A DNA stretch of 64,000 nt from Maribacter halichondriae. GTDB lineage: Bacteria > Bacteroidota > Bacteroidia > Flavobacteriales > Flavobacteriaceae. Numbering within the stretch: the stretch's first letter is position 1; every line of letters begins with the position of its first letter. Below are positions 25,668 to 34,593 of this stretch, piece after piece. The notes below the pieces were generated by a model. It made no database searches. It saw nothing but the letters and a program-made list of their open reading frames with translations, and was not told where the DNA came from. The stretch spans positions 3,972,001-4,036,000 of the forward strand of contig NZ_CP107030.1 of assembly GCF_027474825.1 (NCBI RefSeq). The letters are read 5' to 3'. A program made the position numbers and the translations under genes.

Positions 25668-26822
25668 TTATTTCTTTTTTTGATTAAAATAGTAACGATT
25701 AATAGCATCTGAGTTGGCTTCAACAATATCGATCAAGCCATCATTATTTAAATCAGCGGTAATTATATCATACGTTTGAAATTCTTCATTGGACAATATG
25801 GAACTTGTCCAATTTTGGCCATTCCCTAAATTCCAAAAGACGGTATTGGGGCTATCGGAATTTCCTATGATGATATCCAAGTCATTATCCAAATCGAGAT
25901 CGGCGACAGCAACAGCATAACTTTCCGATGTAGAGGAATCAAAGATGACGGAAGTTTCATAGGGCGCTGTGTTGTTTCCAAAGTAAATTACGTTCGGTTC
26001 CTCAATGTTGGCAACAACAATATCGGGTAAGCCGTCATTATTCAAATCGGAAACACTTACAGAGCGCGTATTATCGCTACCCGTTCCGAAAGAGATCTTT
26101 TTAGAAAAATCAAGCATACTGTTGTTCAAATAAATATAATTTGATTGTGAATCACGATTTGCCAAAATCAAATCAAGATGGCCATCGTTGTTCATATCTG
26201 CAATGGCTACATCTATGGTTGAATCCTTTTCATTTCCAAAAGGCATGTTGGTCGAAAAAATTCCTTCCCCATTGTTCAAACAAATTTCATTGGCACGACC
26301 TCTATTTGTTATAAGTATGTCGATATCGCCATCTTGATCGAGATCGGCCAATGTTAAGTTTCTCGTAGGGGCATATGCTATCCCGAAGGATGAACTCATT
26401 GAAAAATTGCCTCTACCATCATTTTTATAAATATAATTGGGAGCCATGTCGTTTCCTACTGCTATGTCAAGATCACCATCGTTATCAAGATCTGCCAATT
26501 CAGCGGCGTAGGTTGTTGCCCTTTGATTACCTAGATTCATTTCCACAGTGAAAATCCCTCTGCCATCATTGATGAAAATTCGATTCTGACCCGGCCAATG
26601 TCTTCCATTGGCTACAATAATATCCATATCGCCATCGTCATCAATATCCCCGGCAGCAACCGATGCCGTGCGTTCTTCATAGGTGCCCAAAATAAGACGC
26701 CCATTGGATAGCATTTCATGTTCTTGTGTAAAACCATAGTGAAAAGCATAGACAAAAACGAAGGCTGCGACACTAGTTTTAGTTCCCATATAGCATGTAA
26801 TCATTATTAAATAGTTGGTCAA
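25668..26822 (-). CDS. FG-GAP/VCBS repeat protein
   Basis: A 384-residue exported protein consisting of about seven FG-GAP repeats with calcium-binding D-x-D-x-D-G-x-x-D loops, for example DIDDDGDMDI, DLDNDGDLDI, DLDQDGDIDI, DMNNDGHLDL and DLNNDGLPDI. It therefore has the beta-propeller layout of integrin-alpha-like domains. The N-terminus MGTKTSVAAFVFVYAFHYGF (from ATG 26789) is a probable signal peptide. No C-terminal type IX sorting domain is seen. Its function is unknown; adhesion or extracellular protein interaction is a reasonable guess from the fold. The MBL-fold gene follows after 16 nt. Confidence 0.83.
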   Translation of the reverse strand: MTNYLIMITCYMGTKTSVAAFVFVYAFHYGFTQEHEMLSNGRLILGTYEERTASVAAGDIDDDGDMDIIVANGRHWPGQNRIFINDGRGIFTVEMNLGNQRATTYAAELADLDNDGDLDIAVGNDMAPNYIYKNDGRGNFSMSSSFGIAYAPTRNLTLADLDQDGDIDILITNRGRANEICLNNGEGIFSTNMPFGNEKDSTIDVAIADMNNDGHLDLILANRDSQSNYIYLNNSMLDFSKKISFGTGSDNTRSVSVSDLNNDGLPDIVVANIEEPNVIYFGNNTAPYETSVIFDSSTSESYAVAVADLDLDNDLDIIIGNSDSPNTVFWNLGNGQNWTSSILSNEEFQTYDIITADLNNDGLIDIVEANSDAINRYYFNQKKK

Positions 26823-26881
26823 AATGTTCGTTAAGGCACATAGCGTCAGCCAGTTGGCGGATTGGTTTTTCCTACCGGTTT

Positions 26882-26907
26882 ACCTGCTGTAGGCATGGCA
26901 GGCAGGT
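26882..26907. repeat. Short ACCTGC...GCAGGT palindrome
   Basis: ACCTGC (26882-26887) and GCAGGT (26902-26907) are inverted, with GGCATGGCAGG between them. It is one of several palindromes in the gene-poor stretch upstream of the FG-GAP gene. Confidence 0.4.
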
Positions 26908-27012
26908 TTGTATTTCCTGCTCATGGATTCTAAAAATACAAAAACAACCACATTGCTATCATGGTTCTTTCCCAATTTTTATTACTGGCCGTAATTGGCT
27001 TACTCTTGACGG

Positions 27013-27047
27013 CACGAGCATAAAGATGCTCGCGCTAGCGGGGGGAG
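27013..27047. repeat. REP-like hairpin CGAGCAT/ATGCTCG
   Basis: CGAGCAT (27015-27021) and ATGCTCG (27026-27032) form a perfect 7-bp stem with an AAAG loop. The 3' flank CGCTAGCGGGGGGA resembles the GACTAGCGGGAGCGGGGGA end of the REP copies around the transposase gene. Confidence 0.55.
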
Positions 27048-27051
27048 GATA

Positions 27052-27906
27052 TTAGTTGTAGTTTTTATTCAATTCGAATTCCATTTCTAATTGTTCAAGA
27101 TTATTTTCGAGTCCTATTTTATTGAAAAAATCGTTTACAACGTTCGACCTTTTATCTACATTAATTATTGAAAGCGTATTTCCATATTTTTCTGTCAATT
27201 CTAGAATTAGAGTGGAAGCTATTCTCTTTTTTCTAAAATATTTACTTACGGCAATTTGTTGTATTCGTTTGTTTGTTGGATTGTAAATAACATAACCGAC
27301 CAACTGATTTTCAATATAAGCACCTAGTGAAGTATTGTTATATTTTAGCTCATTGACAACGCTTTTTGAGTTTTGCCAAGTAGGATAAATATCCCAAAAT
27401 GATTCCATCAGTTCCCAGTTGTAGTTCTGTAACTCCTTAATTTCTATATTGTTATTTGGGTTAGACACCTCAACTTCTCCCTTATAACACAATAGTTCCC
27501 TTTTAACTTTAAAGCCAAATTTATCATAAGATTTTATAGCTTGAATATTCTCGGAAATGACTTCAAGCATTAGTTTGTTTATTCCTTTTTTTGCTAAAAG
27601 CGGCAGAATGAAAAGATACATTTGCTTTGTTAACCCCAAACCTCTTTTCTCAGGAATAACTCCTGTTCCTCCGTTGTATATCACATTTTGGTTATTAATC
27701 GTATCAAATCCGTGCAAAATGAATGCAATCAATTTTCCGTTTTCAAAAACACCGATAGATAAGCTAAGGTCAGTTTTATCAACCAACATTTTTGAGGTTA
27801 GTTGTTCCTCCGTTAGTTTAAAAGGAACAAAATAGTCAGAAAAAGAGTCATTAAAAATTTTCAAAATCTCTTTTAAATCTATTCCTTCTAAAGTTTTTAT
27901 TTCCAT
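27052..27906 (-). CDS. GNAT family acetyltransferase, probably two GNAT domains
   Basis: About 284 residues from ATG 27906 (MEIKTLEGIDLKEILKIFND). The N-terminal half (about 1-140) has a GNAT motif A (GGTGVIPEKRGLGLTKQMY, RxxGLG) and the C-terminal half has a second (AVSKYFRKKRIASTLILEL). The N-terminal FNDSFSDYFVPFKLT is characteristic of one GNAT subfamily found in Bacteroidota. Substrate unknown. It stands alone on the minus strand, flanked on both sides by REP-like repeats, so it may be part of a transferred segment. Confidence 0.82.
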   Translation of the reverse strand: MEIKTLEGIDLKEILKIFNDSFSDYFVPFKLTEEQLTSKMLVDKTDLSLSIGVFENGKLIAFILHGFDTINNQNVIYNGGTGVIPEKRGLGLTKQMYLFILPLLAKKGINKLMLEVISENIQAIKSYDKFGFKVKRELLCYKGEVEVSNPNNNIEIKELQNYNWELMESFWDIYPTWQNSKSVVNELKYNNTSLGAYIENQLVGYVIYNPTNKRIQQIAVSKYFRKKRIASTLILELTEKYGNTLSIINVDKRSNVVNDFFNKIGLENNLEQLEMEFELNKNYN

Positions 27907-27958
27907 TTCAGATTTTCTCAATTAAACATAATTAACACGGCTTATTTGTAGCCTTCTT

Positions 27959-28019
27959 CGCTACTGCTACCACCAGTTTCCTCCAAAGGCGGACAGGTGC
28001 AACTGGTGGCCGTTAGAGG
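27959..28019. repeat. REP-like element, second type (CGCTAC..ACCAG / CTGGTGGC)
   Basis: CTACTGCTACCACCAGTTTC at the left and GTGCAACTGGTGGCCG at the right are inverted (CCACCAGT / ACTGGTGG). About 20 nt with CTCCAAAGGCGGA separates them. The compact form is at 29149-29184. Confidence 0.6.
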
Positions 28020-28080
28020 CTGAAAGCGTTAAATTTAAAATCCTACCGTTGCTTCTATACCGCTGCGGTCTTCACTTTGT

Positions 28081-28126
28081 TCTTACTCGGTACGCCACTA
28101 GTCACAGACTAGCGGGAGCGGGGGAG
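28081..28126. repeat. REP-like element, first type, compact copy
   Basis: Runs from TTCTTACTCGGTACGCC to AGCGGGAGCGGGGGA with the central palindrome CTAGTCACAGACTAG. It is nearly identical to 29238-29283 and shares both ends with the interrupted copy at 23633-23712. Confidence 0.7.
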
Positions 28127-28154
28127 TGTAAATAATTCTTACTAGTAATTTGAT

Positions 28155-28379
28155 TTATTCTATAATTTCGTAATCAATGCTTAGTTTTCGCAAGGCTCGT
28201 AAGGCAGAACCATAATTTTTATCATCCACTTGAATGTCAACAGCATCTCCTTCTAAAAGTATAGCGGTAAGTTCATTTGACAAAGATGCATTACCATGAA
28301 TTGAAAGCTCTGTAATACAGTTGGCTATCGCTCGTCGGTCTGGCCGTAGGGCATCGCATGACAATAAGTTTAATTTCAT
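28155..28379 (-). CDS. Small hypothetical protein
   Basis: A 74-residue protein without signal peptide, starting MKLNLLSCDALRPDRRAIAN and ending RALRKLSIDYEIIE. The alternating helix/strand pattern is compatible with a small alpha/beta domain; I do not recognise the family. It lies between a REP-like repeat and the RAYT transposase gene. The composition is like that of ordinary coding sequence, so it is likely real. No function can be given. Confidence 0.6.
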   Translation of the reverse strand: MKLNLLSCDALRPDRRAIANCITELSIHGNASLSNELTAILLEGDAVDIQVDDKNYGSALRALRKLSIDYEIIE

Positions 28380-28488
28380 ACTACAAATTTATTTATGCAA
28401 GATACCAAAGTTGTGATGAGATATCTCTGGAATATTCGTACTTCATTCTTCTTTCTGTTGAATACTCGTTTGGGTTACTCGTTACAGG

Positions 28489-28500
28489 CTGGTGGTAGCG
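28489..28500. repeat. Half REP element downstream of the transposase gene
   Basis: CTGGTGGTAGCG is the inverted counterpart (one mismatch) of CGCTACCGCCAG at 29151-29162. The two flank the RAYT gene, 16 nt after its stop and 76 nt before its start. Confidence 0.6.
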
Positions 28501-28516
28501 ATGCGTAATGTGTGAT

Positions 28517-29074
28517 TTAACCTAAAAACCCAATATCATCTATTTCCAAAACCATATGGTCATCGGCAAAGTTTCGGGCACTACTGTATTTCCATTCCGT
28601 GGGTGTGGTTACGAAACCAGGTATGACAGGATTGTTATGGATGTAATCAATTTTCTGTTTAATGACCTTTGTGCTCCACAATTCAATAGGTTGGTTATGA
28701 TGCTGCCAGAACTGCCTTTTTGAGACGTTGCTTTTCTTTTTGGCTGCTTTTTCAAACGCTCGTAATAGCCATTCTTTTCTGCTTTCTTGAGGATTTTCTT
28801 CAATAGCCTTCAATAGTTGTTTGGCAGTATATTTTTTGAAATCACGCAGTAACCCAGCTGGGTCCTCATTGGCAGAACGAATGATTAAATGAACATGGCT
28901 GGGCATAAAGCAATAAGCATAGACCTCCATAGCTTTTTCGGCTCTGCAGTAGGTAATGCTATCGGCCAATATTTTGAAATAGTCTTGTCGTGTAAAAACA
29001 TCTATCCAATAAACCGTGGCAAACGATACAAAGTAAGCGCCAACCTTGTTATGGAACTTGTAATTTCTGCTCAT
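28517..29074 (-). CDS. REP-associated tyrosine transposase (RAYT, Y1/IS200-like)
   Basis: A 185-residue single-strand HUH nuclease of the IS200/IS605 Y1 superfamily. The HUH-type motif is in CFMPSHVHLIIRS (His-Val-His). The likely nucleophile Tyr is in DFKKYTAKQLL. WSTKVIKQKIDYIHNNPV and EWKYSSARNF are signatures of RAYT-type proteins. RAYTs process REP palindromes and are usually single-copy domesticated genes. Here REP-like palindromes lie on both sides. No accessory tnpB and no long terminal repeats are seen, which argues against a normal IS605-type element. The ORF is intact. Confidence 0.9.
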   Translation of the reverse strand: MSRNYKFHNKVGAYFVSFATVYWIDVFTRQDYFKILADSITYCRAEKAMEVYAYCFMPSHVHLIIRSANEDPAGLLRDFKKYTAKQLLKAIEENPQESRKEWLLRAFEKAAKKKSNVSKRQFWQHHNQPIELWSTKVIKQKIDYIHNNPVIPGFVTTPTEWKYSSARNFADDHMVLEIDDIGFLG

Positions 29075-29148
29075 CGCCTAAAGATAAGAAGCTAGGCAGT
29101 AATGATTATTTCGTGTTCTTGTTTTTGAAGTAATTTTACTTCCTAATG

Positions 29149-29184
29149 GTCGCTACCGCCAGTTTGCAACTGGTGGCCGTACGA
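29149..29184. repeat. REP-like element, second type, compact copy
   Basis: GTCGCTACCGCCAGTTTGCA followed by ACTGGTGGCCGTACGAG. The centre CCAGTTTGCAACTGG is a 6-bp-arm palindrome. It lies 75 nt before the RAYT start. Confidence 0.7.
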
Positions 29185-29237
29185 GTGATTGCGGACAAGG
29201 TAAATTTAAAACCGTATTGTTTCTAAGATCACTTTCT

Positions 29238-29283
29238 TTCTTACTCGGTATGCCACTAGTCAGAGACTAGCGGGAGCAGGGGA
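29238..29283. repeat. REP-like element, first type, compact copy
   Basis: Runs from TTCTTACTCGGTATGCC to AGCGGGAGCAGGGGA with the palindromic centre CTAGTCAGAGACTAG. It differs from 28081-28126 at only a few positions. Confidence 0.7.
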
Positions 29284-29297
29284 CCCGTACGCTTAGT

Positions 29298-29335
29298 GGG
29301 TGAGAGCCGTAGTGGCGGCTTTTAGGTCGTCACCC
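29298..29335. repeat. Nested hairpin GGGTGA..TCACCC with inner AGCCG/CGGCT
   Basis: Outer arms GGGTGA (29298-29303) and TCACCC (29330-29335); inner arms AGCCG (29305-29309) and CGGCT (29316-29320). It lies next to a REP copy and upstream of nothing on its own strand, so it may be a third palindrome type or a structured non-coding sequence. Confidence 0.4.
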
Positions 29336-29364
29336 GTCTACTCGATTATGGGCTGAACTTCAAA

Positions 29365-30321
29365 TTATTCTTGCTTATGCCTTTTAGTCTCTTCCTCTGA
29401 TAATTCAAGAAATCTGGCAGCATTATTATAGAAAATATCAGCTTTTTGGTCAACTGATAAAAAGTCTGCTGAATTTAGGGCTTCGATACCATCTGAAATA
29501 GTCTCCACCCACATCATTTGATCTGTTCCAAACATAATACGTTTACCAAATCCAGCATCAACTAATCCCTTTACGTAGGACTGAAACTCTTTTTTAGGTA
29601 AAGCCCAACAAATTGCACCGAGTCCAACATATATTTGCGGATGTGCATACATTAAAGCTTTCAAATCTTCAAGATATGGCCAGGCAGCGTGCATAATATA
29701 TATTTTTAGATTTGGTCGATCAAATAGTATCTCTTCAAACTGTAGCGGTTTACCTTGAAAAGCCCTGGTTCTAGGATAAGCAAAATAAGCACCTCCGGGT
29801 GGGCCTCCTGGAAACATGTGATATCCAATTGGGATATCTAATTCTACAGCTAAATCAAAATACTGGGTTAGACTTTCATCTGTTGGTAATATTCCCTGGT
29901 AATTAGGAGCTACTTCACCAATCACTTTAAGTTTTCCAATTTTAAATCGCTCCCTAAGTTCTTCGACGGAATAGCGATGGCTGTTCCCAATTATAATTTT
30001 TTCTGGAGCATGATCAAACCAAAGCTCGCCTTGACTTACCATGGCTTTTACAACATTGTGTTCTTTATACTTTGCTAATGTTTCAATTCTCAACGAATCT
30101 ATAGTAGAAGAAGCTTTATAGGTCTTACCTGTTAAAGGATTTGTATAGTCTTGACCTCCAAAAAACATTTGATCAAATGCATGACAATGCATATCTATTA
30201 TAGGTCCAGAATAGGATGTGGAGCCTTCTGCAGCCAGATTTTTCTCTGTTTTTCTGTTTTGGCTTGTACACGAGACTAATAATATTAATTGAAATAATAG
30301 TATGTTTTTTATTGCTTTCAT
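29365..30321 (-). CDS. Amidohydrolase-family lipoprotein
   Basis: A 318-residue TIM-barrel amidohydrolase-2-type protein. The lipobox is LLVSC (Cys at about residue 18), so it is exported and lipid-anchored. Metal-ligand signatures are IIDMHCHAF (HxH), GYHMFPGG, IMHAAWPYLED and MFGTDQMMW. Related proteins are decarboxylases or lactone/amide hydrolases; the substrate is unknown. It lies 172 nt downstream of the sulfatase on the same strand. It may take part in breakdown of a polysaccharide component, but this is only by context. Confidence 0.8.
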   Translation of the reverse strand: MKAIKNILLFQLILLVSCTSQNRKTEKNLAAEGSTSYSGPIIDMHCHAFDQMFFGGQDYTNPLTGKTYKASSTIDSLRIETLAKYKEHNVVKAMVSQGELWFDHAPEKIIIGNSHRYSVEELRERFKIGKLKVIGEVAPNYQGILPTDESLTQYFDLAVELDIPIGYHMFPGGPPGGAYFAYPRTRAFQGKPLQFEEILFDRPNLKIYIMHAAWPYLEDLKALMYAHPQIYVGLGAICWALPKKEFQSYVKGLVDAGFGKRIMFGTDQMMWVETISDGIEALNSADFLSVDQKADIFYNNAARFLELSEEETKRHKQE

Positions 30322-30493
30322 AATCTTCTTGTTTTGCCCATAACAAATGGATATAGTTATTAACTATATCTCTATTATAAAATCCCTACAAATTTAACAT
30401 TTTGTAATCAGCTGAAAAAACCCTACGTAACATCAATTATCCATAGTTTTTTAACAACAGTTTTCGCAATAAAAGTTTAAGGAGCATCATCCT

Positions 30494-32206
30494 TTAATTT
30501 GGCCGTGGCACAATACCGGTTCGTTTGCCCCAGCGCAACCACATGTCGGCCATTTTTGTAACCAGATCTTGATGGTTGGCGGCTATGTCGTTCATTTCAG
30601 TACGGTCTTTTTCCATATCAAAAAGCTCCCAATTGGAGCGTTCCAGTTCATCAACTTTATCCCACAGAAAAGATTGTTTTTTACTGGCATTCGAGACCAA
30701 CTTCCATTTGCCCATGCGCACGGCACGGTTGCCCTCATGTTCCCAAAAAATAGCCTCCCGTTCCAAATCTTTTTGGTCAAAGGCAGCCACGAGACTCTTG
30801 CCCTCCATGGGTTGTATTTGATTACCGTCAAAGTTCTTTGGGTAACTACCACCCCCGACTTCGACAGCGGTGGCCATGATATCTATCAGATGGGCGGGCT
30901 CGGTACGAAATTCCCCTCCAGCGACTTCGGGGTCGATTTTAGCAGGCCAATGCACGATCAAAGGCGAGGCTATTCCCCCTTCATGCACCCAATGTTTGTA
31001 CTCACGAAAGGGGGTGTTACTCGCGTTGGCCCAATTCAGCCCGTAAGCGGTATAGCCTTCCGGTGGGCCGGGCCATGCTTCGCGCATTAACTTTACAGGT
31101 TTACCATCCCTGGTAATCGTAGGCACCATTTCTGTTTGTATGGCACCCGGAGCCATCGGGGTAAGGTCCTTTTCGTCAGGGCGGTCGGTGACCCAGTCCA
31201 GTTCTTCGGCACAAGCGCCGTTATCTTGAAGGTAAATGATCAAGGTATTTTCCAATTGTCCCTTGGCTTTTAACGCATCAACGACACGACCGATACCTTC
31301 GTCCATGAGCGTGGTCATGGCGGCATAGGTTTCCATATTGGCGAGTTCCCATTCCCGGTCGGCAATATCATTTGACCAAGGCGCTACAAAAGAATCTCGA
31401 GGCGTCAATTGCCATTCATCTTTTGCTAGGCCAAGTTCTTTCATGCGTTCGAATCTATTTTTTCGAACTTCGTCCCACCCTTGATCATAATGCCCTTTGT
31501 ATTTGTCGATGGCTTCTTTGGGTGCGTGCATGGGCCAATGAGCGGCGGTATACGACAAATAAAGAAAAAAGGGATTGTCGGTTGCATGTTCATTGATACG
31601 TTCCACGGCATAATCGGTGAAATCGGTCGTGCAATAAAAATCGTCACGCGGCGCAACATATTCATTGTCCAAAGTCAAGGAACGGGGATCGTACAAGCTG
31701 CCTGCACCCGAAATCATTCCGAAGAATTGATCAAAACCTCTTTGTCTGGGCCAATTGTGCTTGTCAGGATTTTCAATGACATAAGGGGTTACATGCCACT
31801 TGCCTGACATGTAGGTTGAATAGCCAGCGCCTTTTAAAGCTTCGGCAATGGTGACCGCATTCTTGCTCAAATCACCACGAAAGGCAGGTGTTCCCCTGTC
31901 GTCGACCATATGACCGACCCCTGCCTGTTGCGGATACAAGCCCGTAAGCAAAGAGGCGCGTGTCGGGCAGCAACGTGCGGTATTGTAGAATTGTGTAAAT
32001 CGCAGTCCGTTTGAAGCAAGTTCATCCAATCGCGGTGTGCGTATCTCGCCGCCATAACTGCCAATATCTGAATAACCCATATCGTCTCCCATAATGAGTA
32101 CGATGTTCGGAGGGACTACTATTTCTTTTTCAGGTTCTTTGGATGTGCCACAATTCAGAAACACTATTAGAATAGGAATCAGTAAAAAAGGATAGAATCT
32201 TTTCAT
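30494..32206 (-). CDS. Arylsulfatase-like sulfatase, lipoprotein
   Basis: A 570-residue type I sulfatase. The signal ends in a lipobox (LIVFLNCGTS, Cys at about residue 19). The catalytic core starts NIVLIMGDDMGYSDIGSYGG (Asp-Asp metal ligands). The formylglycine motif is in TARCCPTRASLLTG (C-x-P-T-R), so activity would need a Cys-type FGly maturation enzyme, not seen in this window. GKWHV holds further catalytic residues. Marine Flavobacteriaceae use such enzymes on sulfated algal polysaccharides. The GH127 gene ends 4 nt upstream on the same strand, so the two are one operon. Confidence 0.9.
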   Translation of the reverse strand: MKRFYPFLLIPILIVFLNCGTSKEPEKEIVVPPNIVLIMGDDMGYSDIGSYGGEIRTPRLDELASNGLRFTQFYNTARCCPTRASLLTGLYPQQAGVGHMVDDRGTPAFRGDLSKNAVTIAEALKGAGYSTYMSGKWHVTPYVIENPDKHNWPRQRGFDQFFGMISGAGSLYDPRSLTLDNEYVAPRDDFYCTTDFTDYAVERINEHATDNPFFLYLSYTAAHWPMHAPKEAIDKYKGHYDQGWDEVRKNRFERMKELGLAKDEWQLTPRDSFVAPWSNDIADREWELANMETYAAMTTLMDEGIGRVVDALKAKGQLENTLIIYLQDNGACAEELDWVTDRPDEKDLTPMAPGAIQTEMVPTITRDGKPVKLMREAWPGPPEGYTAYGLNWANASNTPFREYKHWVHEGGIASPLIVHWPAKIDPEVAGGEFRTEPAHLIDIMATAVEVGGGSYPKNFDGNQIQPMEGKSLVAAFDQKDLEREAIFWEHEGNRAVRMGKWKLVSNASKKQSFLWDKVDELERSNWELFDMEKDRTEMNDIAANHQDLVTKMADMWLRWGKRTGIVPRPN

Positions 32207-32210
32207 GCAT

Positions 32211-34179
32211 TTAATTTAACCAAACCGCCATTTCGCCCATTTCCCTGTGTGCCCAAGCGTAGTAGGGGATGGCTTTAAGCGTTTTGCTTTCGATTTTACC
32301 CAAACCGCCCAAGAGATTTGAATCAAAGGAATATTGGAATTGTTCGTCTTTGGGCACTTTGATAGCTAACACACCTTTGGGGTTGTCGATTTCTTCAGCA
32401 CAGTAGACCAAGGGCCTCTTTCCAAAGCCATTTTACCTATGTTGGCGGCAACCAGTTCATGGCTAATTACTTTTCGAATAGGCATCTCGAATGCAATAAC
32501 AATCTTGTCGTTTTGTTTCCAACTTTGATTTTGCAAAGTGATGTAGCCATCTTCGACGGAAACGTTTTTACTTTCCCCGTTTACAGAAAGTTGAATAGCA
32601 GGATTTTCTTTGTCCATATAACGATACAGATCCCCATCCATAACTTCATTTCTGGCCCATCCTGGTACTCTTAATTTGATTGTCGCGTCGATAGGTTCAT
32701 TATTTAATACGTCAATTTCCACCTTTCCATCCCAAGGGTAATCGGTCTTTTGGGAAAGTTGCAGCGTTTTATTTTTCAAAAGTATTTCGGTGGTATTGCT
32801 GATATACAGATTTACATAGACTTCGTTACCCTTGGTGGCATACATATAGCCCGGAAGCGAAGGTAAAATTCGTACAACGTTCACTGGGCAGCATGAACAA
32901 TCGAACCAAGCAGAGCGACCACAAACCCCTTGATTGAATTTCCCGACCCCATCCGTTTCTAGTGGATTCGGATAAAAGAAAGTATTGCCTTCAAAAGAAA
33001 CCCCGGAAAGAAAACCGTTGTACAAAGTGCGTTCGAAAACATCCATATATTTTACGTTGCCACTTTTTAAGAACATCCGGTGGTTCCATAGCATCAGGGC
33101 TATGGCGGCACAGGTTTCGGTATAGGCCGTAGCATTCGGAAGCTCGTAATCAGGGCCGAAACCTTCATGCTTTGGTTCGGCACCAATACCACCGGTAAGG
33201 TAGATTTTTTGATGTATGATATCTTCCCATATCTTGTCTAGCGCCTCATCATAAGCAGTTTCACCTGTTAATGCAGCCACATCGGTAGCACCAGAATAAA
33301 AATAACCTGCGCGTACCGAGTGCCCGACTGCTTCATCTTGTTGGGCCAGGGGCAAGTGGTCTTGTTGGTATTTTCCGGCGTATTCGCCATCGACCAAATT
33401 ATGACCCTCTCCATTACCTCTTTGATCTACAAAGAATTTGGCAAGATCCAAATATTTTATTTCTCCAGTGGTGCGGTACAATTTCACCAGTCCTATTTCG
33501 ATTTCTTGATGCCCTGGCACCCCCATATTTTTACCGGGACCGAATACTTGATCAATGAGGTCGGCATTTTTGAGCGCGACATCTAATAATGAACGTTCGC
33601 CTGTCGCTTGAAAATGTGCTACTGCAGCCTCATACAAATGCCCCACATTATATAATTCATGAAAGGTTTTGAGATTGGTCCATCTTTTTCCCCACCGCCA
33701 TCGGCGGCTTTTGAAGGGTCGATCGTTCGGTTGGTATACAGATAGCCATCATCTTCTTGGGCAGCTGCAATTTTGGCGATCAAGTCATCTAAAAATAATT
33801 TGAGTTTGGGGTCTTCATGTACCTGTAGCGAATAACTAGCGCCTTCAATGACCTTAAAAACATCGGAATCGTTAAAATAGATACCCTCAAATTCACCTTC
33901 TTCCAAACCTCCGGCTATGGCAAAATTGGATAGCCTTCCGGTTTCCTCACATTTTTGAAAGTTATAGGGAATAGTCACTTTACGGTTGGTCTCTATTCGC
34001 GGAGACCAAAAATTATCCTGGATGGATACCGAGGTAAAGGGAACGGGTTGAATAGGGTAGTCGAGATTTGTTTTTGAAATCGCTGCCGTTTCAGGAGCGA
34101 CTTCCTTTTCCTTTTCCTTGCACGAAATCATAATGACGAAGCATGCTATTAGTAGCGATTTTACAACTGAAGTGTTCAT
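32211..34179 (-). CDS. GH127 (DUF1680) beta-L-arabinofuranosidase-like lipoprotein, frameshifted twice
   Basis: Three frames form one 656-residue glycoside hydrolase 127-type protein. It starts at 34179 with a lipobox (CFVIMISC). Adding a T to the run at 33685-33689 joins GGGEK to RWTNLKTFHELYNVGHLYEA. Adding an A at 32410-32411 joins MALERGP to LVYCAEEIDNPKG. The core has YTETCAAIALMLWNHRMF (acid/base Glu region) and WFDCSCCPVNVVR, the Cys cluster that binds Zn and includes the nucleophile in the family. Both lesions are in short A/T runs, matching the window-wide pattern. Known members release L-arabinofuranose; specificity here is unknown. It is the first gene of the GH127-sulfatase operon. 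Confidence 0.88.
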
Positions 34180-34462
34180 AGCTAAATCTATTTAATTAAA
34201 ATCAATTTCCAATTTGAGAGGTGTAAAAAAAATTAGTGCACTTCACGACTATAAAAAATCTCAACTTTCTAAAAGTAAAGAACTTTGGTTCAAAACTCAA
34301 ACTCAATCTCGCTAGCTGTCTGGACAAATTCTAACGGCGGTTGCAACGATCGACAATCATAGTTGTCGTTGAATGATAAACTTTTCACAAATAAAAGAGT
34401 CGGTTGGTGCAACCTTTTACTTTTGCCGCTGTCTCTACCTGTGGCAACAAATCGATCAAAAA

Positions 34463-34593
34463 ATGCAAATTAAAAATACGAGGGCTATTCCAATTCGTTT
34501 TACAATAGGGCTTACGTGGGCCTTATTTTTATTTGTGCCTGGGGCATGGCTCAAAACAACTATACGGTAAGCGGCGCGAGGTTAGAAATATGA
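34463..34593 (+). pseudogene. Remnant of a SusC/TonB-receptor gene start
   Basis: ATG 34463 opens MQIKNTRAIPIRFTIGLTWA, a long basic-hydrophobic signal. With one extra base near the CC at 34521-34522 it continues LIFICAWGMAQNNYTVSG, which is typical of a SusC signal peptide cut before AQ, followed by the N-terminal extension domain start. After TVSG the sequence changes into the degenerate GGTACGAGG-type repeat and stops at 34593. No other SusC or SusD sequence follows. It lies divergent from the GH127 gene. It is probably the 5' stub of a deleted polysaccharide-uptake receptor. Confidence 0.6.

Noticed and set aside
28489-29184. Complete IS200/IS605 insertion sequence
   Set aside because: No tnpB, no subterminal hairpins of IS200 type with a fixed end, and the protein is RAYT-like; the flanking palindromes fit REP elements better.
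30569-31090. Plus-strand ORF of 173 codons inside the sulfatase
   Set aside because: Antisense to a strongly conserved sulfatase frame with no start signal or motif of its own.
34373-34570. Complete 65-codon gene
   Set aside because: The useful part is a SusC signal peptide in two frames that breaks off into repeat sequence, so it is called a remnant.
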